This document shows positions 18,376-26,035 of a DNA stretch of 64,000 nucleotides, one piece after another. How positions within the stretch are numbered: the first letter of the stretch is position 1; each line of letters starts with the position of its first letter. The DNA is from Streptomyces dengpaensis. Lineage in GTDB: Bacteria > Actinomycetota > Actinomycetes > Streptomycetales > Streptomycetaceae. The stretch spans positions 7,936,001 through 8,000,000 of the forward strand of contig NZ_CP026652.1 of the NCBI RefSeq assembly GCF_002946835.1. Reading direction: 5' to 3'. The translations under genes were made by a program, and so were the position numbers. The notes under the pieces are model-generated. The model saw only the letters and a program-made list of their open reading frames with translations. It was not told the origin of the DNA and did not search any database.

Positions 18376-18392
18376 TCTGACTGCCTGTCAGA
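18376..18392. promoter_or_regulatory. 17-bp palindromic operator candidate (second copy)
   Basis: TCTGACTGCCTGTCAGA is a perfect inverted repeat (TCTGAC-N5-GTCAGA), again followed by an A run. It lies between the divergent FadD19-like and EchA19-like genes and matches the site at 797-813 in arm sequence, total length and flank. Confidence 0.65.
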
Positions 18393-18456
18393 AAACCCTT
18401 GTACTGGCTCCCCGCCTCCTGCAACCTGTTCTCGCATCCGAGACGGGAGGACGCCC

Positions 18457-19257
18457 ATGGGTGGAACGGAACACCTCACCGTGCAGCGCGAAGGCGCCAC
18501 ACTGGTGCTCACGCTCAACAGGCCCGAGGCCAGGAACGCGCTCTCGCTGCCCATGCTGGTCGGCCTGTACGACGGCTGGACCGAGGCCGACGAGGACGAC
18601 GCGATCCGCTCGATCGTGCTCACCGGCGCCGGGGGTGCCTTCTGCGCCGGCATGGACCTCAAGGCGCTGGCGGGAAAGGGCATGGAGGGCCGGCAGTACC
18701 GTGACCGGCTGAAGGCGGACCCCGATCTGCACTGGAAGGCGATGCTGCGCCACCACCGCCCCCGCAAACCGGTGATCGCGGCCGTCGAGGGGCACTGCGT
18801 CGCGGGCGGAACGGAAATCCTCCAGGGCACCGACATCCGGGTCGCCGGCTCGTCCGCGACCTTCGGGCTCTTCGAAGTCAGACGCGGCCTGTTTCCCATC
18901 GGCGGCTCCACGGTCCGGCTGCAACGCCAGATCCCGCGGACGCACGCCCTCGAAATGCTGCTCACGGGACGCCCGTACACGGCCCAGGAGGCCGCTGACA
19001 TCGGCCTGATCGGCCATGTCGTCCCCGACGGAACCGCCCTCGACACGGCCCTCACCGTCGCCGAGCGCATCAACGCCTGCGGCCCGCTCGCCGTCGAGGC
19101 CGTCAAGGCATCCGTGTACGAGACCGCCGAGATGACCGAGACCGACGGCCTCGCCGCCGAACTCGAACGCGGCTGGCCGATCTTCGACACCGCCGACGCC
19201 AAGGAGGGCTCCCGGGCCTTCGCCGAGAAGCGCCCGCCCGTCTACCGGCGCGCCTGA
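18457..19257 (+). CDS. Enoyl-CoA hydratase/isomerase (crotonase), EchA19-like
   Basis: A 266-residue crotonase. The first oxyanion-hole motif is AFCAGMDLKAL and the second is HCVAGGTEILQGTDIRVAG. The strings FGLFEVRRGLFPIGGS, GLIGHVVPDG and DAKEGSRAFAEKRPP resemble mycobacterial EchA19, which hydrates steroid side-chain enoyl-CoA. Start ATG 18457 has GGGAGG nearby (about 18444). It leads an operon with the DUF35 protein and two thiolase-like proteins, which together make up a side-chain beta-oxidation/retro-aldol module. Confidence 0.88.
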   Translation: MGGTEHLTVQREGATLVLTLNRPEARNALSLPMLVGLYDGWTEADEDDAIRSIVLTGAGGAFCAGMDLKALAGKGMEGRQYRDRLKADPDLHWKAMLRHHRPRKPVIAAVEGHCVAGGTEILQGTDIRVAGSSATFGLFEVRRGLFPIGGSTVRLQRQIPRTHALEMLLTGRPYTAQEAADIGLIGHVVPDGTALDTALTVAERINACGPLAVEAVKASVYETAEMTETDGLAAELERGWPIFDTADAKEGSRAFAEKRPPVYRRA

Positions 19258-19314
19258 CCGCCCAGCGGCCCAGCTTCCCGTGGCGCGTCCGACCCTCCGA
19301 AGGAGACATCCGGG

Positions 19315-20262
19315 ATGCCCGAAGTCCTCACAGCCCCCCTCGTCGTCGAATTCCCCTTCACCCGCTCGCTCGGACCCGTCCAGAGCGCCTTCCTCACCGG
19401 CCTGCGCGAGCGCGTCGTCCTCGGCGTGAAGACCGCCGACGGCCGCACCCTCGTGCCGCCCGTCGAGTACGACCCCGTCACCGCCGAGGAGATACGCGAC
19501 CTCATCGAGGTGGCCCCCATCGGCACCGTCACCACCTGGGCCTGGAACCCCGCACCCCGCCGGGGCCAGCCCCTCGGCACCCCATTCGCCTGGGTCCTGG
19601 TGCGGCTCGACGGCGCCGACACCGCCCTCCTGCACGCCCTCGACGCCCCGGGCCCCGACGCCGTACACACCGGCATGCGCGTCCGCGTCCGCTGGGCACA
19701 GGAGCGCTCCGGCGCGATCACGGACATTGCCTGCTTCGAACCGTACGAGGGCGACCCGCCTGAACTCGCCGGTCACAGCGGCCGGTTCGAGAACATGGTC
19801 ACCGGAATCGTCGCCCCCGCCCGCCTCGACTACGTCTACTCACCCGGGCGCGCCCAGTCCGGCTACATCAACGCCCTCTCCGACCGGCGCACCGTCGGCG
19901 AACGCTGCCCGTCCTGCCGCAAGGTGTACGTGCCGCCGAGAGGTGCCTGCCCCACCTGCGGGGTGGCCACGGCGGAGCAGGCCGAGGTGGGCCCGCGCGG
20001 CACCGTCACCACGTACTGCATCGTCAACATCAAGGCCGCTCATACGGCGAGCGACATCGAAGTGCCGTACGTCTACGCGCACATCGCCCTCGACGGCGCC
20101 GACCTCGCGCTGCACGGCCGGATCGGCGGCATCCCCTACGACCAGGTTCGGATGGGCCTGCGCGTGGAGCCGGTGTGGACGGCAGGGGCCCGGTATCCCG
20201 ACCACTACCGCCCCACCGGTGAACCCGACGCTCCATACGAGACGTACAAGGAGCTGCTTTGA
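19315..20262 (+). CDS. DUF35 / OB-fold zinc-ribbon acyl-CoA-associated protein
   Basis: A 315-residue protein with two OB-like halves. The second half has a rubredoxin-like zinc ribbon, CPSCRKVYVPPRGACPTC (about residues 200-218), followed by an OB-fold (RGTVTTYCIVNIKAAH, VPYVYAHIALDGADLALHG). DUF35 proteins pair with thiolase-like Ltp proteins; in the Ltp2-ChsH2 type they form a steroid retro-aldolase (family knowledge). The following two genes are Ltp-type thiolases, so a complex is likely. The stop codon TGA lies at the very tip of an IS200/IS605-like right end. Confidence 0.82.
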   Translation: MPEVLTAPLVVEFPFTRSLGPVQSAFLTGLRERVVLGVKTADGRTLVPPVEYDPVTAEEIRDLIEVAPIGTVTTWAWNPAPRRGQPLGTPFAWVLVRLDGADTALLHALDAPGPDAVHTGMRVRVRWAQERSGAITDIACFEPYEGDPPELAGHSGRFENMVTGIVAPARLDYVYSPGRAQSGYINALSDRRTVGERCPSCRKVYVPPRGACPTCGVATAEQAEVGPRGTVTTYCIVNIKAAHTASDIEVPYVYAHIALDGADLALHGRIGGIPYDQVRMGLRVEPVWTAGARYPDHYRPTGEPDAPYETYKELL

Positions 20263-20447
20263 ATCCTCCCCCTCGCGAGCGACGGGGATTCCTGGCTCAC
20301 GCTGCTCGATCGCTCAGCGAACGACGGAGTCTCACGCGATCAGCGCCAGCCGGGTTGAAACCAGCCCGGATGTATGAAGTTTTGGAAGGAACTGCCATGC
20401 GGGCTTGGTTCTCGCTCGGCACTCAACGGCTCTACCGCCTGGAGACT
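20259..20447 (-). mobile_element. Solitary IS200/IS605 (TnpB-type) right-end fragment
   Basis: Read on the minus strand, 20291-20259 shows GAATCCCC...GGGGGAGGATTCAA, the terminal hairpin and TCAA-like end common to the right ends of Streptomyces IS200/IS605 elements. Further inside are another small hairpin (CCGGG/CCCGG around 20350-20370) and sequence resembling the omega-RNA-bearing tail of tnpB. No transposase frame remains. The fragment separates the DUF35 and thiolase genes of one operon. Confidence 0.6.
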
Positions 20448-20449
20448 CG

Positions 20450-21499
20450 GTGACGCGTGAGATCGCTGTAATCGCCTTCGCCCAGACCGACCACCGGCGC
20501 ACCACGGAGGACGTCTCCGAGGTGGAGATGCTCATGCCGGTCCTGCACGACGTCCTCGAACAGACCGGCCTGAAGACCGCGGACATCGACTTCACCTGCT
20601 CCGGCTCCAGCGACTACCTCGCGGGCCGTGCCTTCTCCTTCACGATGGCGCTCGACGGGGTGGGCGCCTGGCCGCCGATCTCCGAGTCGCATGTCGAGAT
20701 GGACGGCGCGTGGGCGCTGTACGAGGCGTGGACGAAGCTGCTGACCGGGGACGCCGACACCGCGCTCGTGTACGGGTACGGCAAGTCGTCGCCCGGTTCC
20801 GTACGGGACGTCCTGACCCGGCAGCTCGACCCCTACTACGTGGCGCCCCTGTGGCCGGACTCCGTCGCGCTCGCCGCGCTCCAGGCACAGGCGCTCATCG
20901 ACGCCGGCGAGACCGACGAACCCGCGCTCGCCGCGGTAGCCGCCCGCAGTCGCGCCTCCGCGGCCGCCAACTCCCGCGCCCAGCTGAGGGGTTCGGTGCC
21001 GCAGGGCGACTACGTCGTACGTCCCCTGCGCACCGGCGACTGCCCGCCCGTCGGCGACGGTGCCGCCGCCGTGATCCTCGCGGCCGGGGAGCGGGCCCGT
21101 GAGCTGTGCGAACGGCCCGCGTGGATCCGGGGCATCGACCACCGCATCGAGGCGCACGGCCTCGGCGTCCGCGACCTGACCGACTCGCCGTCCACCCGGC
21201 TGGCCGCGGAGCGGGCGGGTGCCTTCGAACGGCCCGTCGACACCGCCGAGTTGCACGCCCCCTTCACCTCCCAGGAGGTGGTCCTGCGCAAGGCGCTGCG
21301 GCTCGACGGCAGTGTGAACGTCAACCCCTCCGGGGGCGCGCTCGCCGCGCATCCGTTGATGGCGGCCGGGCTGATCCGCATCGGTGAGGCCGCCGCGCGC
21401 ATCCATCGTGGCGCATCCGACCGGGCGCTCGCCCACGCCACGTCAGGCCCCTGCCTCCAGCAGAACCTGGTCGCCGTACTCGAAGGGGACGCCCGATGA
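20450..21499 (+). CDS. Thiolase-like lipid-transfer protein (Ltp4-like)
   Basis: A 349-residue thiolase-superfamily protein of the sterol-carrier/Ltp class. The N-terminal motif IAVIAFAQTDHRRTT and the pattern CSGSSDYLAGRAFSF replace the usual thiolase nucleophile region. VGDGAAAVILAAGE and the C-terminal NVNPSGGALAAHPLMAAGLIR are present. GTG 20450 (GGAGA just upstream) is preferred over an upstream ATG at 20405 that lies within the insertion-sequence-like fragment. The stop overlaps the next ATG (ATGA). With the DUF35 protein it probably forms a thiolase or retro-aldolase complex. Confidence 0.82.
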   Translation: MTREIAVIAFAQTDHRRTTEDVSEVEMLMPVLHDVLEQTGLKTADIDFTCSGSSDYLAGRAFSFTMALDGVGAWPPISESHVEMDGAWALYEAWTKLLTGDADTALVYGYGKSSPGSVRDVLTRQLDPYYVAPLWPDSVALAALQAQALIDAGETDEPALAAVAARSRASAAANSRAQLRGSVPQGDYVVRPLRTGDCPPVGDGAAAVILAAGERARELCERPAWIRGIDHRIEAHGLGVRDLTDSPSTRLAAERAGAFERPVDTAELHAPFTSQEVVLRKALRLDGSVNVNPSGGALAAHPLMAAGLIRIGEAAARIHRGASDRALAHATSGPCLQQNLVAVLEGDAR

Positions 21500-22662
21500 G
21501 CAAGGAGCCCGTGGCCGTCGTAGGCATCGGCCAGACCAAGCACGTGTCGGCCCGACGGGACGTGTCCATCGCGGGAATGGTCCGCGAGGCGGCACGGCGG
21601 GCCCTGGACGACGCCGAGTTGACGTGGGCCGACATCGACGCCGTCGTCATCGGCAAGGCGCCCGACTTCTTCGAGGGCGTCATGATGCCGGAGCTGTACC
21701 TCGCCGACGCGCTGGGCGCGGTCGGCAAGCCGATGCTGCGGGTGCACACGGCGGGCTCCGTCGGCGGATCGACGGCGCTCGTCGCCACGAACCTCATCGC
21801 GGGACGCGTCCACGGCACGGTCCTGACCCTGGCCTACGAGAAGCAGTCCGAGTCGAACGCCATGTGGGGCCTGTCGCTGCCCATCCCCTTCCAGCAGCCG
21901 CTGGTGGCCGGAGCCGGCGGCTTCTTCGCGCCGCACGTGCGCGCGTACATGCGGCGCACCGGCGCGCCGGACACCGTCGGCTCGCTCGTCGCGTACAAGG
22001 ACCGCCGCAACGCGCTGAAGAACCCGTACGCGCATCTCCACGAGCACGACATCACCCTGGAGAAGGTCCAGGCCTCGCCCATGCTGTGGGACCCGATCCG
22101 CTACTCGGAGACCTGCCCGTCCTCCGACGGGGCGTGCGCGATGATCCTCACCGACCGTGCGGGGGCGGCCCGTTCACCGCGGCCGCCGGCCTGGATGCAC
22201 GGCGGCGCGATGCGCAGTGAGCCGACTCTCTTCGCGGGCAAGGACTTCGTGTCGCCGCAGGCGGGCAAGGACTGCGCGGCCGACGTGTACCGGCAGGCGG
22301 GCATCGCGGACCCACGCCGTGACATCGACGCCGTCGAGATGTACGTGCCGTTCTCCTGGTACGAGCCGATGTGGCTGGAGAACCTCGGATTCGCCGAGGA
22401 GGGTGAGGGCTGGAAGCTCACCGAGTCCGGGGTGACGGAGCTGGACGGGGACCTGCCCGTCAGCATGTCGGGCGGGGTCCTCTCCACCAATCCGATCGGT
22501 GCCTCCGGCATGATCCGCTTCGCCGAAGCGGCACTTCAGGTGCGCGGGCAGGCCGGAGAGCACCAGGTCGACGGGGCTCGCAGGGTGCTGGGGCACGCCT
22601 ATGGCGGCGGATCCCAGTTCTTCTCGATGTGGCTCGTCGGGTCGGCGCCGCCGGCCTCCTGA
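21496..22662 (+). CDS. Thiolase-like lipid-transfer protein (Ltp3-like)
   Basis: A 388-residue paralogue of the preceding protein. Features are VAVVGIGQTKHVSARRDVS, AGSVGGSTALVATNLIAG (position of the nucleophilic loop), CPSSDGACAMILTDRAG, and the C-terminal MSGGVLSTNPIGASGMIRF, GHAYGGGSQFFSMWL. It is translationally coupled to the upstream gene (ATGA). The order crotonase, DUF35, thiolase, thiolase resembles mycobacterial sterol side-chain operons containing ltp4 and ltp3. It is the last gene of the operon. Confidence 0.82.
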   Translation: MSKEPVAVVGIGQTKHVSARRDVSIAGMVREAARRALDDAELTWADIDAVVIGKAPDFFEGVMMPELYLADALGAVGKPMLRVHTAGSVGGSTALVATNLIAGRVHGTVLTLAYEKQSESNAMWGLSLPIPFQQPLVAGAGGFFAPHVRAYMRRTGAPDTVGSLVAYKDRRNALKNPYAHLHEHDITLEKVQASPMLWDPIRYSETCPSSDGACAMILTDRAGAARSPRPPAWMHGGAMRSEPTLFAGKDFVSPQAGKDCAADVYRQAGIADPRRDIDAVEMYVPFSWYEPMWLENLGFAEEGEGWKLTESGVTELDGDLPVSMSGGVLSTNPIGASGMIRFAEAALQVRGQAGEHQVDGARRVLGHAYGGGSQFFSMWLVGSAPPAS

Positions 22663-22706
22663 AACCGTCCTCCTCACGTGGCCTGTGCGCCGCCCGGACC
22701 GATCGC

Positions 22707-22712
22707 TAGGCT
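22707..22712 (+). promoter_or_regulatory. Putative -10 element (DUF397 gene)
   Basis: TAGGCT in the context CGCTAGGCTGGCGG, a common Streptomyces vegetative -10 form, sits 34 bp upstream of the DUF397 start. Confidence 0.45.
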
Positions 22713-22745
22713 GGCGGCGGACGACGAACCGGGAGGAGCACGGAC

Positions 22746-22988
22746 GTGGCCGAAAGCACCATCGAGCAGCACCCGCTCGCGGGCTGGGACAAGCCGGAGC
22801 TGGACCTCAGCAACGCCGAGTGGCAGTCCAGCAGCCGAGGGCGGGGAGACGTCCAGATCGCCTTTGTCGAGGGCTTTATCGCGATGCGCAACAGTGGCCG
22901 GCCCGAGAGCCCTTCCCTGATCTTCACACCCGCGGAGTGGGGTGCGTTCGTGTCGGGGGCGCGGGAGGGCGAGTTCGACCTGACCTGA
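22746..22988 (+). CDS. DUF397 small protein
   Basis: An 80-residue protein of the DUF397 family common in Streptomyces. The typical core reads LSNAEWQSSSRGRGDVQIAF, then FIAMRNSGRPESPSLIFTPAEW. GTG 22746 has GGGAGGAG upstream. DUF397 genes normally sit next to an XRE-type regulator and are often linked to development; here no XRE gene is adjacent. It is 220 bp upstream of the Trypco1-led operon and may be its own unit. Confidence 0.85.
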   Translation: MAESTIEQHPLAGWDKPELDLSNAEWQSSSRGRGDVQIAFVEGFIAMRNSGRPESPSLIFTPAEWGAFVSGAREGEFDLT

Positions 22989-23207
22989 GCCGTCAGCGGT
23001 CGGGGCCGTCAACCGCGCGCGCGTCGCGCGGGATCACGAACGACACCGTGCCGCCGCACCGTCGTTGCACGCCTGACCGTCGAGGCGTGCCGTCGGCGGA
23101 GTCGCGGCGAACCGGACACATTGACGGCCTCGTCAAGCGGCCACCGCGATGGTTCCCTGGTATCGGTGCCGCCGCCACAGGGCGCGTGCGGCAGACGGGG
23201 GAGAACC

Positions 23208-23525
23208 ATGGCGACCAAGCTCATCCGGCTGGCCGACGGCACCCTTGTGGAGGTCGAGGTGCCCACCGCGCAGGCCCGCCGGATCTCGGGGGGAGTGACG
23301 GACAACGTCAACTCCCGTCTCGATCAGATCGATTCCCTGCTGGTCAGCGTGTGCAAGCCGCTGCTCAGCGCTTGGCGGGCCCTGGGCGAAGAGGTCTCCA
23401 TCGAGCAGGCCCAGGTGGAGGTCGGGCTCAGTTTCGAGGGCGAGGGGAACATCTTCATCACCAAGGCGAAGGCGGGCGCGAATCTGACCGTGACGCTGAC
23501 CATCACCAGGCGGGAGGGCCGGTGA
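23208..23525 (+). CDS. Trypco1 (trypsin-co-occurring domain) protein
   Basis: A 105-residue protein. The start MATKLIRLADGTLVEVEVP, the central DQIDSLLVSVCKPLLSAWR and the C-terminal beta-strands (VEVGLSFEGEGNIFITKAKA, ANLTVTLTITR) match the Trypco1/CU044_2847 family, small partners of trypsin-like proteases in conflict systems. ATG 23208 has GGGGGAG upstream. The stop overlaps the start codons of the trypsin/FGE gene, as the family predicts. It probably regulates or recruits the protease (inference). Confidence 0.85.
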   Translation: MATKLIRLADGTLVEVEVPTAQARRISGGVTDNVNSRLDQIDSLLVSVCKPLLSAWRALGEEVSIEQAQVEVGLSFEGEGNIFITKAKAGANLTVTLTITRREGR

Positions 23526-24913
23526 TGATGCCGCAGCGGTCGCCGGACATCGATGACGCCGTTCTGAGAGTCTCCAGCGCCCTGCCGAGCAACACGAGTT
23601 TCGGCACGGCGTATGTCGTGGACCTTGAGGAGTCCACCGGTATCGCACGGCTGGTGACCTGCGCGCACGTCGTGAGGGATGTGGGAGGGGAGCACCAGCT
23701 GCTGGTGGGTGACCAGCCCGCCGATGTGGTCAAGTGCGGTTCCCCGGACGGTCCCGACGACCTGGCGGTGCTCCAGGCCGTGGTCGCGCCGGGCACCCGA
23801 GTGCTGCGGGTCGGGTCCGGAGCCAAGTCGGGGCGCGCGTGCAGAATCGTGGGCTACTCCGAGCTGTACGGGCTGGCAGGTGCGTACCGCATCCAGGAGT
23901 TTCGCGGAAAACTCGGGGCCATCACATCGATGGAGCTGATGGGCCGCCGGGCGGGATCCTGGGAACTGGAGCTCGACGAGGAACTGCCGGACGGCTTCAG
24001 CGGATCCCCCGTACTCGACGCGCTCACGGACGAGGTCATCGGGACGGCCGCCATCGCGCTGCCCGGCAGGACGAGCGGGCTCGCCGTCACGGTCCAGGAA
24101 CTCGCACGGCTCTGGCCGGACGTGAAGACCATCACGGCGGCCCCGTACTGGCATCGGGGGATGGAGTTCATCCACGTGCCGGGCGGTGAGTTCCCCATGG
24201 GCACCACGGATCGGCGGGCCCGTGACCTCGCGGAAGGGCGGTACCGGACCGAGTTCATGGACGAGACACCGCGCAGCGTCGTGCACGTCAACGGGTGCTA
24301 CGTCGCCAGGTTCCCCGTCACATACGAGCAGTACGCCCGCTATCTCGACGACACCGGAGCCGACGTACCCTACCGCGGCGACTCCCTGTCCCTGCCGTAC
24401 TCGTGGGACCGCGCCGACCGACGCCCTCCGGACGGACTGCGGACGCACCCCGTCGTTCTCGTCTCGTGGCGCGACGCCCTCCGCTACTGCCAGTGGCTCG
24501 GGGCGCGGCTGCCGACCGAGGCCGAATGGGAGAAGGCCGCACGCGGCCCCCACGGCCTCACCTGGCCGTGGGGGCAGGACTGGGACCCGGCCCGCTGCAA
24601 CACCAGTGAGAGCGCACGGGGTTCGTCGACCGCCGTCGAACTGTTCTCCCCGTCCGGCGACAGCCCCTACGGCGTCTCCGGCATGGCAGGCAACGTATGG
24701 GAATGGTGCAGCAGCAGCTACGACCCCTACCCCTACGACGCCCTCGACGGCAGGGAGGACCCCGCCGGCGTCGGCCGCCGGGTGGTCAGAGGAGGCGCCT
24801 GGCCGCAGGACCGGCACATCGCCCGCTGCGCCACACGCCACGGCGTCGGCCAGGACAACTTCGGATTCACCATCGGATTCCGGGTCGTCCTGTCCCGGCT
24901 GCCGGGATGGTGA
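23525..24913 (+). CDS. Trypsin-like protease fused to an FGE/C-type-lectin-fold domain
   Basis: A 462-residue fusion. Residues 1-205 are a trypsin-like protease with His in LVTCAHVVRD (about 46), Asp in PDDLAVLQAV (about 78) and Ser in DGFSGSPVLD (about 159). Residues 212-460 are a formylglycine-generating-enzyme-like fold: MEFIHVPGGEFPMG, ARFPVTYEQYARYL, LPTEAEWEKAARG, GNVWEWCSSSY, RRVVRGGAWPQDRH, GFTIGFRVV. The paired active-site cysteines of true FGE, normally just after the RGGSY motif, are missing (RGGAWPQDRHIARC), so the domain probably binds a ligand instead. Alternative starts GTG 23522 and ATG 23528 are equally possible. It is cotranscribed with Trypco1 and a glycosyltransferase. Confidence 0.85.
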   Translation: MMPQRSPDIDDAVLRVSSALPSNTSFGTAYVVDLEESTGIARLVTCAHVVRDVGGEHQLLVGDQPADVVKCGSPDGPDDLAVLQAVVAPGTRVLRVGSGAKSGRACRIVGYSELYGLAGAYRIQEFRGKLGAITSMELMGRRAGSWELELDEELPDGFSGSPVLDALTDEVIGTAAIALPGRTSGLAVTVQELARLWPDVKTITAAPYWHRGMEFIHVPGGEFPMGTTDRRARDLAEGRYRTEFMDETPRSVVHVNGCYVARFPVTYEQYARYLDDTGADVPYRGDSLSLPYSWDRADRRPPDGLRTHPVVLVSWRDALRYCQWLGARLPTEAEWEKAARGPHGLTWPWGQDWDPARCNTSESARGSSTAVELFSPSGDSPYGVSGMAGNVWEWCSSSYDPYPYDALDGREDPAGVGRRVVRGGAWPQDRHIARCATRHGVGQDNFGFTIGFRVVLSRLPGW

Positions 24914-24916
24914 CGG

Positions 24917-26035
24917 GTGCTGCCGCGCCGAGTGGTGTTCCTCGCCTCGGAATACCCCCCTCATGTCTACGGCGGTCTGGGCACCGTCATCGCCGCCCTG
25001 AGCCGGACGCTGGCCCAGCGGTCGGTCGCTGTCGAACTGTTCGTGCCGCAGCAGCCCGGCTACGCGGCCGCCCCGCCGGGCGTTCGGCTGCACGAGATCG
25101 CCGTAGAGGAGGCCACCAGCAACGAGGAGTACTGGCAGAACTTCTGCCGACAGGCCGTGGTGCGCGCCAAAGAGGGCCTGGCCGAGGACATCGACCTCGT
25201 CCACTGCCACGACTGGATGACGGCCCCCGCGGGCATCGGCTTCCGCGATGTGCTGGGTGTGCCGCTCGTGTTCAGCGTGCACCTCCCCCAGGCACCGGGA
25301 CCCTACCGGCGGATGGAGGACCTCGGCCTGGTCCAGGCGGACGCGGTCATCGTCAACAGCCAGGCGGTGGCCGACGAGGTCGGCGAACGGCCCGTCGGCA
25401 TCGCCCCTTTGGCGATCCTCCCCAACGGCGTGGACACGACGGCCTACCACCCGGCCGTGCGGCCTCCCTCCCGGGAGCCCTACGTACTCTTCGTGGGTCG
25501 CCTGGTGCCCCAGAAGGGGGTTGACGTCCTGCTCCGGGCCTTCGGTGCCGTACTGCGCAGGATTCCTCGCGCACGCCTCCTGGTCGTCGGGGACGGCGAG
25601 CAGCGGCTCTACCTGGAGCGGATGGCCCGCGCTCTGGGGCTGATGCCGCAGGTGGTCTTCCTGGGCTGGCAGACCGGCCCGGAGCTGGTCCACCTCTACC
25701 AGCAGGCCGAAGTACTCGCGGTTCCCAGTGTCTACGAACCCTTCGGGCTGGTCGCGTTGGAGGGGCTGGCCTGTGGCCGACCGGTGGTGGCCTCGCGCAC
25801 CGGCGGGCTGGCCGACATCGTGACCGACGGCACGGACGGCTGGCTCGTCGACCCGGCCGACCATCTGCAACTGGCCCAACGGCTCGCCTGGCTCCTGCTG
25901 GACCGACGCCTGGCCGAGGGATTCGGCAGCGCGGCGGTCGCCCGGGCCGCACAATTCGCCTGGGAAGCGGTCACCGCCCGCACCCAACGGCTCTACGCGG
26001 ACGTCATCGACGGAAGGCGGAGCGATGGAAGCTGA
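24917..26035 (+). CDS. GT4-family glycosyltransferase
   Basis: A 372-residue GT-B fold glycosyltransferase. The N-terminal donor region is FLASEYPPHVYGGLGTVI, and the C-terminal half has YVLFVGRLVPQKGVDVLL, LLVVGDGEQRLYLERMA and the EX7E signature PSVYEPFGLVALEGLACG. VDLVHCHDWMTAPAG is typical of glycogen-synthase/GT4 enzymes. GTG 24917 begins 3 nt after the upstream stop and the 3' end overlaps the next gene by 11 nt. Sugar donor and acceptor are unknown. A glycosyltransferase in a protease conflict operon is unusual and could modify a target or a guard protein (inference). Confidence 0.85.
   Translation: MLPRRVVFLASEYPPHVYGGLGTVIAALSRTLAQRSVAVELFVPQQPGYAAAPPGVRLHEIAVEEATSNEEYWQNFCRQAVVRAKEGLAEDIDLVHCHDWMTAPAGIGFRDVLGVPLVFSVHLPQAPGPYRRMEDLGLVQADAVIVNSQAVADEVGERPVGIAPLAILPNGVDTTAYHPAVRPPSREPYVLFVGRLVPQKGVDVLLRAFGAVLRRIPRARLLVVGDGEQRLYLERMARALGLMPQVVFLGWQTGPELVHLYQQAEVLAVPSVYEPFGLVALEGLACGRPVVASRTGGLADIVTDGTDGWLVDPADHLQLAQRLAWLLLDRRLAEGFGSAAVARAAQFAWEAVTARTQRLYADVIDGRRSDGS

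Noticed and set aside
23525..24913. True formylglycine-generating enzyme
   Set aside because: The active-site cysteine pair is missing and no sulfatase gene is nearby.
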